NCBI GenBank assembly: GCA_023417775.1 | Contig: JAEZEJ010000001.1 | Coordinates: forward strand, 1 to 28,551 | Direction: 5' to 3' | From: Actinomycetes bacterium | GTDB lineage: Bacteria > Actinomycetota > Actinomycetes > Propionibacteriales > Nocardioidaceae | DNA length: 28,551 nucleotides | Notes under the pieces: model-generated | Seen by the model: the letters and a program-made list of their open reading frames with translations, nothing else | Told to the model about the DNA's origin: nothing | Databases searched by the model: none | In this document: piece after piece, positions 22,346 through 28,551 of the stretch | Layout of the letters: every line of letters begins with the position of its first letter | Numbering within the stretch: the first letter of the stretch is position 1 | Translations under genes and position numbers: made by a program

Positions 22346-22394
22346 ACGGCAGCGGCGGAACCCAGGGCATTCGGTGGTCGAGGCCCGCTGCCGT
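22346..22394. repeat. 10-bp inverted repeat between hisE and hisG
   Basis: ACGGCAGCGG (22346-22355) and CCGCTGCCGT (22385-22394) are perfect complements with a 29-nt loop. The right arm touches the hisE stop. It may slow polymerase or protect the RNA. There is no U-run. Confidence 0.5.
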
Positions 22395-22657
22395 CACAGA
22401 TGCGCGTAGACGTCGTCGAGCGAGATGCCGGCGGCGATCATCATCACCTGAGCGTGGTACAGCAGCTGGCTGAGCTCCTCGGCCGCGCGATCGCGGCCCT
22501 CGTGCTCGACCGCCATCCACGACTCGGCGGCCTCCTCGACCAGCTTCTTGCCGATGAAGTGGACGCCGGCATCGAGCTCGGCGACCGTGCCGGAGCCCTC
22601 AGGGCGTGCAGCGGCCTTCTGCTGCAACTCGGCGAACAGGCTCTCGAAGGTCTTCAT
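22394..22657 (-). CDS. hisE: Phosphoribosyl-ATP pyrophosphatase
   Basis: Second step of histidine synthesis. 87 residues of the all-helical MazG-like fold: MKTFESLFAELQQKAAARPEGS-like start (two overlapping parts seen), KKLVEEAAESWMAVEHEGRD with the metal-binding glutamates, then AEELSQLLYHAQVMM. Stand-alone HisE is usual in Actinobacteria. The ATG lies 8 nt from a TAGACT box and lacks a ribosome-binding site, so the hisEG unit probably has its own promoter. Confidence 0.96.
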   Translation of the reverse strand: MKTFESLFAELQQKAAARPEGSGTVAELDAGVHFIGKKLVEEAAESWMAVEHEGRDRAAEELSQLLYHAQVMMIAAGISLDDVYAHL

Positions 22658-22665
22658 CGCGGCTC

Positions 22666-22671
22666 AGTCTA
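22666..22671 (-). promoter_or_regulatory. Probable -10 of hisE
   Basis: TAGACT (minus strand) ends 8 nt before the ATG; identical to the pheS box. Confidence 0.45.
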
Positions 22672-22692
22672 TCGGTGCGTCTCGCGAGCCGG

Positions 22693-23166
22693 TCAGCCCC
22701 GTAGCCAGCCGAGCGCCGCCCAGCTCGCCAGCGCGGCCTCGGCAGCCTCACGGCCCTTGTCCTCGCGGCTGTCGGCCAGGCCCGCGCGGTCGAGGGCCTG
22801 CTCCTCGGTGTCGCAGGTGAGCAGACCGAAACCGATCGGCACGCCGGTGTCCAGCGAGGCCCGCGACAGACCGTCGGTGGCCGCGGACGAGACATATTCG
22901 AAGTGCGGCGTGCCGCCGCGGATGATGACGCCCAGCGCGATGACGACGTCGTACTCGGCCTCGGCCGCCGCCTTCGCGACGAGCGGCAGCTCGAAGGAGC
23001 CCGCCGTGCGGATCAGGGTCACGTCGGTCGCATGCGCATCGGCGAGCGCCAGCTGCGCCCCCGCGACGAGTCCGTCCATGACGGACGTGTGCCAGCTGGA
23101 GGCGACGATCGCCACCTTGGCCCCCGAGGCGTCCGTGCTCAGCGAGGGCGCTCCATGCCCGCTCAT
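22693..23166 (-). CDS. ribH: 6,7-dimethyl-8-ribityllumazine synthase
   Basis: Joins the pyrimidine and the four-carbon unit into lumazine. 157 residues with VAIVASSWHTSVMDGL, the substrate loop TAGSFELPLVAKAAA, and GVIIRGGTPHFEYVSSAA carrying the catalytic histidine. The ATG overlaps the ribBA stop as ATGA. Last gene of the rib operon. Confidence 0.97.
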   Translation of the reverse strand: MSGHGAPSLSTDASGAKVAIVASSWHTSVMDGLVAGAQLALADAHATDVTLIRTAGSFELPLVAKAAAEAEYDVVIALGVIIRGGTPHFEYVSSAATDGLSRASLDTGVPIGFGLLTCDTEEQALDRAGLADSREDKGREAAEAALASWAALGWLRG

Positions 23167-24425
23167 AAAGATGCTCCTTGGTCGAGATCGACATCGTCGT
23201 AGGCGGTCAGATCGGGCAGATCGTGTCCCATCCGGGCCGCCTTCGTCTGCAGATAGCGCAGATTGTCGCGGGTCGGACGCACCGCGATCGGCAGTCGTTC
23301 CGCCACCGTGACACCGTACCGTTCGAGCTGAACGGCCTTGTCGGGGTTATTGGTCAGCAGCCGCACGGAGTCGATCCCGAGGGCGCGCAGCATCTGCGCC
23401 CCGGCCGCATAGTCGCGGTCGTCCTCGCCGAAGCCGAGCTCGAGATTGGCCTCGACCGTGTCGCGTCCCCGATCCTGCAGCTCATAGGCCTGCAGCTTGT
23501 GCAGCAGACCGATACCGCGCCCCTCGTGCCCGCGCAGATAGACCACCACGCCGGCGCCGGCCGCCGTGATCGCGGCCATGGATGCCTGCAGCTGCGGGCC
23601 GCAGTCGCACCGCCTGGATCCGAGGACATCGCCGGTCAGGCACTCCGAGTGCAACCGGGTCAGGACATCGGTCCCTCCCGGCTCGCCGTAGACGAGGGCG
23701 ATGTGCTCGGAGCCCTCGATGGTGTCGCGGAAGCCATAGGCGGTGAACTCGCCGAACTCGGTCGGGAGGCGGGTCGTCGCACGGCGCTCGATCTGCGACT
23801 CGTGCAGGCGACGGTATACCTGCAGGTCCTCGATGGAGACCAGCGCGAGATCGTGCTCGTCGGCGAAGGCGCGCAGCTCCGGGAGACGCTTGAGCGTGCC
23901 GTCGTCGTTCATGACCTCGCCGATGACCCCGGCCTGGGTCAGGCCCGCCAGCCGGGCGAAGTCCACGGCCGCCTCGGTGTGCCCGGGACGTTCGAGCACT
24001 CCCCCGGGCTTGGCCCGCAGCGGGACGATGTGTCCCGGCTGCACCAGCTCGAAGGGCTCCGTCGCCGAGTCCGCCAGCACCCGGCAGGTGCGCGCCCGGT
24101 CGGACGCCGAGATACCGGTGGTGACACCGTCGCGCGCATCGATCGAGACCGTGTACGCGGTGCGCAACCGGTCCCGGTTATGCGGGGTCATCAGCGGGAT
24201 CGCCAGCCGGTCGAGGATCTCCCCCACCACCGGGGCGCAGATCAACCCGCTGGAATAGCGGACCAGGAAGGCCATCAGCTCGGGCGTCGCCTTCGAGGCG
24301 GCGAAGATGATGTCGCCCTCGTTCTCACGGTTCTCGTCGTCGACGACGACGATCGCCTTGCCGGCCGCGATATCGGCGACGGCCCGTTCGATCGAGTCGA
24401 GACGGATACGGCTGGAGTCAGCCAT
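23163..24425 (-). CDS. ribBA: Bifunctional DHBP synthase / GTP cyclohydrolase II
   Basis: The 420-residue fusion supplies both riboflavin precursors. The N-terminal half (about 1-205) is 3,4-dihydroxy-2-butanone-4-phosphate synthase with the acidic loop VVDDENRENEGDIIFAA and HTEAAVDFARL. The C-terminal half is GTP cyclohydrolase II with zinc cysteines in SECLTGDVLGSRRCDCGPQL and the catalytic RGHEGRGIGL. Its ATG overlaps the end of ribE by 8 bases, and ribH follows with a 4-base overlap. Confidence 0.98.
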   Translation of the reverse strand: MADSSRIRLDSIERAVADIAAGKAIVVVDDENRENEGDIIFAASKATPELMAFLVRYSSGLICAPVVGEILDRLAIPLMTPHNRDRLRTAYTVSIDARDGVTTGISASDRARTCRVLADSATEPFELVQPGHIVPLRAKPGGVLERPGHTEAAVDFARLAGLTQAGVIGEVMNDDGTLKRLPELRAFADEHDLALVSIEDLQVYRRLHESQIERRATTRLPTEFGEFTAYGFRDTIEGSEHIALVYGEPGGTDVLTRLHSECLTGDVLGSRRCDCGPQLQASMAAITAAGAGVVVYLRGHEGRGIGLLHKLQAYELQDRGRDTVEANLELGFGEDDRDYAAGAQMLRALGIDSVRLLTNNPDKAVQLERYGVTVAERLPIAVRPTRDNLRYLQTKAARMGHDLPDLTAYDDVDLDQGASL

Positions 24426-25029
24426 GGACGGCTCCTTTCGCGAGCAGTCGTTCGACGTACTTGGCCAGCACGTCGACTTCGAGATTCACCCGGGCGCCGG
24501 GTCGCAGCGAGCCCAGCGTCGTGTCGGCGAGGGTGGTGGGGATGAGCGAGACCGAGAACCACGGCTCCGGATCGTCGACCACCTCGACCACGGTCAGCGA
24601 GGTGCCGTCGACCGTGATCGATCCCTTCTCCACGAGATAACGGGCGAGCTCCCCCGGGAGCGCGAACCGCAGCACCTCCCAGTGCTCGCTGGGGGTGCGG
24701 TCCAGCAGCCGCGCGGTGCCGTCGACATGTCCCTGGACGACGTGACCGCCGAAGCGAGTGGTGGGCAGCATCGCCCGCTCCAGGTTGACCGGCGAGCCGG
24801 CCGCCAGGTCGCCGAGGGACGAGCGCTCCAGCGACTCGCGCATGACATCGGCGGTGAAGCTGTCGGCCTCCGGGTCGGTCACGGTGAGACAGACCCCGTT
24901 GACGGCGATCGAGTCGCCATGTCGTGCACCGTCGGTGACGACCTGCCCTCGCACGGTCAGTCGCACCGCGTCACCTTGGTCCCGGACGCCGACGACCTCG
25001 CCGACCTCTTCGATCAGTCCGGTGAACAT
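24418..25029 (-). CDS. ribE: Riboflavin synthase
   Basis: Last step, dismutation of two lumazines to riboflavin. 203 residues in two lumazine-binding repeats. The first begins MFTGLIEEVGEVVGV and has AVNGVCLTVT; the second has GHVVQGHVDGTARLL and TVDGTSLTVVEV. The ATG overlaps the ribD stop by one base (TGATG). Sometimes called ribC in other species. Confidence 0.97.
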   Translation of the reverse strand: MFTGLIEEVGEVVGVRDQGDAVRLTVRGQVVTDGARHGDSIAVNGVCLTVTDPEADSFTADVMRESLERSSLGDLAAGSPVNLERAMLPTTRFGGHVVQGHVDGTARLLDRTPSEHWEVLRFALPGELARYLVEKGSITVDGTSLTVVEVVDDPEPWFSVSLIPTTLADTTLGSLRPGARVNLEVDVLAKYVERLLAKGAVHG

Positions 25030-26087
25030 CACTCGTACCCCTCTCCCTTGCCCATGCCATCGCGCGGCGGAGGTCCCGGGGTCCCGATGATGCGGATATC
25101 GGGCCCGATCCTGCGCAGGTCCTCGATCTCGATCGGACGCAGGTCGGCCAGCGTGGTCGCCTCGCCTTCGAGCGCGGCTCGCCCCGAGCCGAGCATGGCC
25201 GGGGCGATATAGCCGATGACCCGGTCGATGAGGCCCTCGTTCCAGAACGCTCCGGCGAGCCGGGGTCCGCCCTCGAGCCAGACATGATGGATGTCGTTCT
25301 CCATCAGCTTCGCGAGGACCTCCTGCGGTTCCCTCGACTGCACCAGCAGCGTCGGCGCGACCCGGTCGAATACGCGGTAGTAGTTCGGGATCGTCGTCTC
25401 GCCGACCACGATCCGCATCGGCTGCTGGTCGTAGGGCAGCGGCAGATCGTTCTCGTCGCGGACCGACAGCCGGGGATCGTCGATCAGCACGGCGCCCGTG
25501 CCGGCCATGATCGCATCGCACTCGGCGCGGAACCGCTGGACATCGCGTCGTGCCTCGGCACTGGTGATCCACTTGCTCGTGCCGTCCGGCGCGGCGCTCA
25601 GCCCGTCGAGGGTCGCCGCGTACTTCCAGGTGACGTAGGGACGGCCGTGCCAGTAGCGGAAGGCCCAGGGGGTGAGCTGGGCGCCGATCTCGTCGGCCAG
25701 CAGACCGGACTCGACCTCGACCCCGGCCGCCCGCAGCATCGCGGCACCTCCGCCGGCGGTGGCATGTGGATCGTCGATCCCGTAGACGACCCGCGCCACG
25801 CCCGCGTCGATCAGGGCCTGGGCACACGGTCCCGTTCGGCCGGTGTGCGCGCACGGCTCCAGGGTCACCACGGCGGTCGCACCCGGGGCGACGCCGCCGA
25901 GCTGCGCGAGCGCATCGGCCTCGGCGTGGGCGCCCCCGGGGCGATCGGTGCGGCCGAGGGACAGCTGCTCGCCGTGCTCGTCGAGGATCACGCAGCCGAC
26001 GCTGGGATTGGGCAGGACGTTGACATTCTCGCCGGCGGCCTCGAGGGCTCGGCGCATCGCGGCGATCTCGTGCTCGGTGGTCGGCAC
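25029..26087 (-). CDS. ribD: Bifunctional riboflavin deaminase / reductase
   Basis: Deaminates and then reduces the pyrimidine intermediate. 352 residues. The deaminase half has the zinc motifs GGAHAEADAL and EPCAHTGRTGPCAQ, with NPSVGCVI before them. The reductase half begins near RPYVTWKYAATLDG and has ITSAEARRDVQRFRAECDA and LEGGPRLAGAFW. I choose the GTG at 26087, because GGAAGGGGA lies upstream at good spacing and the next helix fits the family. Another GTG at 26111 and an ATG at 26210, within the riboswitch, are unlikely. First gene of the FMN-controlled rib operon. Confidence 0.96.
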   Translation of the reverse strand: MPTTEHEIAAMRRALEAAGENVNVLPNPSVGCVILDEHGEQLSLGRTDRPGGAHAEADALAQLGGVAPGATAVVTLEPCAHTGRTGPCAQALIDAGVARVVYGIDDPHATAGGGAAMLRAAGVEVESGLLADEIGAQLTPWAFRYWHGRPYVTWKYAATLDGLSAAPDGTSKWITSAEARRDVQRFRAECDAIMAGTGAVLIDDPRLSVRDENDLPLPYDQQPMRIVVGETTIPNYYRVFDRVAPTLLVQSREPQEVLAKLMENDIHHVWLEGGPRLAGAFWNEGLIDRVIGYIAPAMLGSGRAALEGEATTLADLRPIEIEDLRRIGPDIRIIGTPGPPPRDGMGKGEGYE

Positions 26088-26088
26088 T

Positions 26089-26127
26089 GGGTCCCCTTCC
26101 GCGGTCGACACCGCGTGTCCGGGGCCC
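26089..26127 (-). promoter_or_regulatory. Expression platform hiding the ribD ribosome-binding site
   Basis: In RNA sense GGGCCCC (26127-26121) can pair with GGGGACCC (26096-26089, one bulged A), burying the GGGG of the Shine-Dalgarno sequence. A smaller CGCGG/CCGCG hairpin lies within. This suggests translational control by the FMN riboswitch. A 9-bp stem (CGGCGACGG/CCGTCGTCG) lies between it and the aptamer. Confidence 0.6.
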
Positions 26128-26156
26128 GACGACGGACGCAGGGCGTGCCGTCGCCG

Positions 26157-26293
26157 CGTGCACCTCCCATCCGGACTTTCACCGTCGGTCCTGGAGTTCC
26201 ACCAGGTCAACCACCCGCTCGACGATCGCTCGTCTGGCGCGTGGGTCGCGGACTGTCACCGCCGGCTCGGACTTTCACCGACCCCGGAGCACG
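26157..26293 (-). ncRNA. FMN riboswitch (RFN element)
   Basis: The aptamer shows the RFN conserved blocks in order: GTCGGTGAAAGTCCGAGCC, GGCGGTGACAGTCCGCGACC, an arm with CCTGGTGGAACTCCAGG, then GACGGTGAAAGTCCGGATGG and GGAGGTGCACG. The P1 stem is closed by CGTGC (26293-26289) with GCACG (26161-26157). It lies before ribD, where FMN binding should shut off the rib genes. Confidence 0.95.
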
Positions 26294-26319
26294 TGTACTG
26301 CGGACACGACGTGCGTCAT
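26275..26319 (-). CDS. Possible 14-codon leader ORF overlapping the riboswitch
   Basis: GAGGAGGAC precedes an ATG that reads MTHVVSAVHVLRGR and stops at the TGA inside the conserved GGTGAAAG of the aptamer. A CATCAT -10-like box lies just upstream (about 26334-26339). Since GGTGAAAG always contains a TGA, the stop may be incidental. It may be only a ribosome-binding-like sequence. Confidence 0.25.
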   Translation of the reverse strand: MTHVVSAVHVLRGR

Positions 26320-26382
26320 GTCCTCCTCGGATGATGCCACATCCCGCGCAGGACTCCGACGGAGCCGCAGGTCAGCCGTGGG

Positions 26383-27045
26383 TCAGGCCCAGATCGTGGA
26401 CGCGAGGTCCCGCAGCGCGGCGATCTCTGCCGCGACGTCGTCGGCGCCGTACACCGCGGACCCCGCGACGAACACGTCGGCGCCCGCCTGCGCGATGCGG
26501 GCGATCGTCTCGCGCGAGACGCCGCCGTCGACCTGCAGCCACGTCTGCGTACCGGCCCGTGTGATCGCCTCGCGTGCCCGGCGCACCTTCGGCAGCGTGC
26601 CCTCGATGAACGACTGGCCGCCGAACCCCGGCTCGACCGTCATCACCAGGATCATGTCGAGCTCCGGCAGCAGGTCGACGAACGGCTCGATCGGCGAGGC
26701 AGGACGCAGCGCGACGCCCGCTCGCGCGCCCAGGCTGCGCAGCTCACGTGCGAGGCGTACGGGCGCCTGCGTGGCCTCGGCGTGGAACGTCACCGAGGCG
26801 GCACCCGCCTGCGCGAACTGCGGCGCCCACCGGTCGGCGTCCTCAATCATCAGGTGCACGTCGACGGGGACGGGCGAGACCTGGACGATCCGCTCGACGA
26901 CCGGCAGCCCGAGCGTGAGGTTCGGCACGAAGTGGTTGTCCATCACGTCCACGTGCACGAGGTCCGCGGTCGCGATCCGCGCGAGCTCGCGCTCGAGGTT
27001 CAGGAAGTCGGCGGACAGGATGCTGGGCGCGATCTTGACGGGCAC
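26383..27045 (-). CDS. rpe: Ribulose-phosphate 3-epimerase
   Basis: Interconverts ribulose-5-P and xylulose-5-P in the pentose phosphate pathway and so feeds ribulose-5-P to the neighbouring rib genes. 220-residue TIM barrel: KIAPSILSADFLNLEREL, LVHVDVMDNHFVPNLTLG with the catalytic Asp and metal His, VDVHLMIEDADRW, MTVEPGFGGQSFIEG and LQVDGGVSRETI. The start is a GTG, 6 nt from a TAGGCT box, so probably leaderless. Base use is richer in GC than the rib genes: the Asp and Asn codons I read at the start of the gene are all GAC and AAC, whereas ribD uses GAT and AAT too. Confidence 0.97.
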   Translation of the reverse strand: MPVKIAPSILSADFLNLERELARIATADLVHVDVMDNHFVPNLTLGLPVVERIVQVSPVPVDVHLMIEDADRWAPQFAQAGAASVTFHAEATQAPVRLARELRSLGARAGVALRPASPIEPFVDLLPELDMILVMTVEPGFGGQSFIEGTLPKVRRAREAITRAGTQTWLQVDGGVSRETIARIAQAGADVFVAGSAVYGADDVAAEIAALRDLASTIWA

Positions 27046-27051
27046 CGGACC

Positions 27052-27057
27052 AGCCTA
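27052..27057 (-). promoter_or_regulatory. Probable -10 of rpe, leaderless
   Basis: TAGGCT (minus strand) ends 6 nt before the GTG start. Confidence 0.45.
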
Positions 27058-27098
27058 ACGACGCGCCCGTCGGGTGCGTGCGCCGCACCGCCGAGCGG

Positions 27099-28551
27099 TC
27101 ACCGGCGCCGCAGCAGCGTCAGGTGCATCGCGTCGGTGCCGTGCACGTGCGGCCACAGCTGCAGGTCGGACCGGTCCCCGACGAGGTCCAGGGGGCCGGC
27201 GGCGACCTCGCGCGCGACCGCACGCGCGTCGAGCACCTCGACGTCGAGACCGTCCTTGGCCGCTGCACGGACCGCGTCCGTCACGACGAGGCGTGTCTCG
27301 ACGAGGTGCGGCGAGCACGTCACGTACGCGACGACGCCGCCGGGCCGGACCGTGCGCAGCGCCGAGCCCAGGAGCTCGCGCTGCAGCCCCGCGAGTCCCG
27401 CGAGGTCGGCGGGCGTGCGGCGCCACCGCGACTCGGGACGACGACGCAGCGCGCCCAGCCCCGTGCACGGGGCGTCGACCATGACGCGGTCGTACGCGCC
27501 GGGCTCGGCCGTGCCGAACGCGCGCCCGTCACCGGTCCGCACGTCCTCGACCGCGCTGCCGGCCACGGCCCGCAGCGCCTGCTCGACGAGGCGGGCGCGA
27601 TGCGGCTGGACCTCGTTGGCGACCAGGCGCGCGCCGCGGCCGGCCGCCAGCGCCGCGAGCAGCGAGGCCTTGCCGCCCGGACCCGCGCACAGGTCGAGCC
27701 AGCGCTCGTCGCGACCGACGAGCGGTGCGGCGGCCAGGGCGAGCGTGACCAGCTGGCTGCCCTCGTCCTGGACACCGGCGCGGCCCGTGCGCACCGCGGG
27801 GACACCCGCAGGGTCGCCGCCACCGGGGAGCACCGCGTAGGGCGAGACCCGACCGGGTGCCGCGCCCGGCCCGATCTGCTCGGCGACCTCGTCGGGCGTC
27901 ACCAGGCCCGGCCGCGCGACCAGCGCGACCCGGGGAGCCGCGTTGTCGGCGGCCAGCAGCGCCGCGACCTCGTCCGCAGGGCGTCCGTCCCCGACGAGGG
28001 CCTCGCGCAGGGCGCGCACGATCCACGCCGGGTGGCTCTCGGTCACCGCGAGCCGGGTCAGCGGGTCGTCGCCGGCCGGGTCCGCGGCGTCCCCGATCAG
28101 CTCGAGCCACTGCGCGACCTCCTGGCGCGAGATCGCCCGCAGCACCGCGTTGACGAACTGCGACGCACCCGTCCCGACGCGCGAGCGCGCGAGCCCGACG
28201 GTCTGGGACACCGCCGCGTGCGCCGGCACACGCATGCCGAGCAGCTGGTGGGCGCCCAGCCGCAGCAGGTCGAGCACGGGTGGGTCGACGGCCGCCACGT
28301 CGCGTCCGGCGGCCTGCTCGACGACCGCGTCGTACCGCCCGCGCAGGCGCAAGGTCCCGTACGTCAGCTCGGTCGCGAACGCCGCGTCGCGGCCCTCGAT
28401 CCCCCGCTCGCGCAGCAACGGCGGCAGCACGAGGTTCGCGTACGAGTCGCCCTCGTCGACCGCGCGCAGCACGTCGTACGCCGTGGCGCGCGCCGGGTCG
28501 GCCTGCCGCGTGCGCTGCGACGGCGCCTGCGCGGACCGCTGCGTGCGGCCC
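27099..28551 (-). CDS. rsmB: 16S rRNA (cytosine-967-C5) methyltransferase, N-terminus cut
   Basis: RsmB/Sun/Fmu family m5C methyltransferase acting on 16S rRNA. An N-terminal NusB-like RNA-binding domain (DPARATAYDVLRAVDEG to about 140 codons on) is followed by the SAM-binding catalytic domain. Seen there are DLCAGPGGKASLLAAL, VMVDAPCTGLGALRRRPESR (the PC motif cysteine) and AYVTCSPHLVETRLVV (the TC motif nucleophile). The frame is open to the right edge with no start codon, so a few N-terminal codons lie outside. Very high GC, like rpe. An rsmB-rpe-ribD order is common in Actinobacteria. Confidence 0.96.
   Translation of the reverse strand, partial: GRTQRSAQAPSQRTRQADPARATAYDVLRAVDEGDSYANLVLPPLLRERGIEGRDAAFATELTYGTLRLRGRYDAVVEQAAGRDVAAVDPPVLDLLRLGAHQLLGMRVPAHAAVSQTVGLARSRVGTGASQFVNAVLRAISRQEVAQWLELIGDAADPAGDDPLTRLAVTESHPAWIVRALREALVGDGRPADEVAALLAADNAAPRVALVARPGLVTPDEVAEQIGPGAAPGRVSPYAVLPGGGDPAGVPAVRTGRAGVQDEGSQLVTLALAAAPLVGRDERWLDLCAGPGGKASLLAALAAGRGARLVANEVQPHRARLVEQALRAVAGSAVEDVRTGDGRAFGTAEPGAYDRVMVDAPCTGLGALRRRPESRWRRTPADLAGLAGLQRELLGSALRTVRPGGVVAYVTCSPHLVETRLVVTDAVRAAAKDGLDVEVLDARAVAREVAAGPLDLVGDRSDLQLWPHVHGTDAMHLTLLRRR

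Noticed and set aside
1..28551. tRNA genes, insertion sequences, prophage genes or defence systems
   Set aside because: None seen; gaps are short and the genes are housekeeping. No transposase or integrase motif was recognised.

Overview
The window looks like a core chromosomal segment of a high-GC Gram-positive bacterium (Actinomycetota). The gene order rsmB-rpe-rib-hisE-hisG-PH-sseB-infC-rpmI-rplT-trmH-kinase-pheS-pheT-arg-tyrS is typical of that phylum. The long, E. coli-like ArgG with an extra C-terminal tail hints at a Propionibacteriaceae-type genome; this is a weak inference from memory. Nearly every gene lies on the minus strand, so the logical reading direction is right to left. Only three genes are on the plus strand.

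From the right: rsmB (5' end outside the window) and rpe, then an FMN riboswitch controlling ribD-ribE-ribBA-ribH (riboflavin synthesis). hisE-hisG, a small membrane PH-domain gene and an SseB-like gene follow. A divergent intergenic region separates a plus-strand glycine-zipper gene from infC-rpmI-rplT. infC has a long leader with an attenuator-like hairpin and an ATC start codon. Next come a SpoU-family RNA methyltransferase, an orphan PAS histidine kinase and pheS-pheT. A 450-bp gene-free stretch full of short inverted motifs lies between pheT and argG. Then comes one complete arginine operon, argG-C-J-B-D-F-R-H. It appears to start at two ArgR boxes just upstream of argG and is tightly coupled by 1-4 nt overlaps. 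It runs into a DivIVA-repeat gene. A 3-methyladenine glycosylase, a plus-strand DsbA-like gene with a coupled small Cys protein, a universal stress protein and tyrS (C-terminus outside the window) complete the left end.

The least ordinary signal is a family of short cassettes at gene junctions. Copies at argB/argD and, in tandem, at PH/sseB each encode a 25-28 codon micro-ORF that starts on the upstream stop (ATGA) and ends on the downstream start (ATGA). Each folds into a long hairpin that contains the downstream ATG. A related-looking but different 36-codon micro-ORF bridges argC/argJ in the same way. The second unusual signal is the regularly spaced array of about nine 16-nt motifs (alternating 21- and 17-nt gaps) between pheT and argG. 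Third, base and codon use change abruptly at about 26,380, with rpe/rsmB clearly richer in GC than everything to the left. Many genes have a TANNNT -10 element 6-8 nt upstream of the start codon, which suggests leaderless transcripts. All functional calls rest on recognised motifs and reading the sequence; no database search was run.
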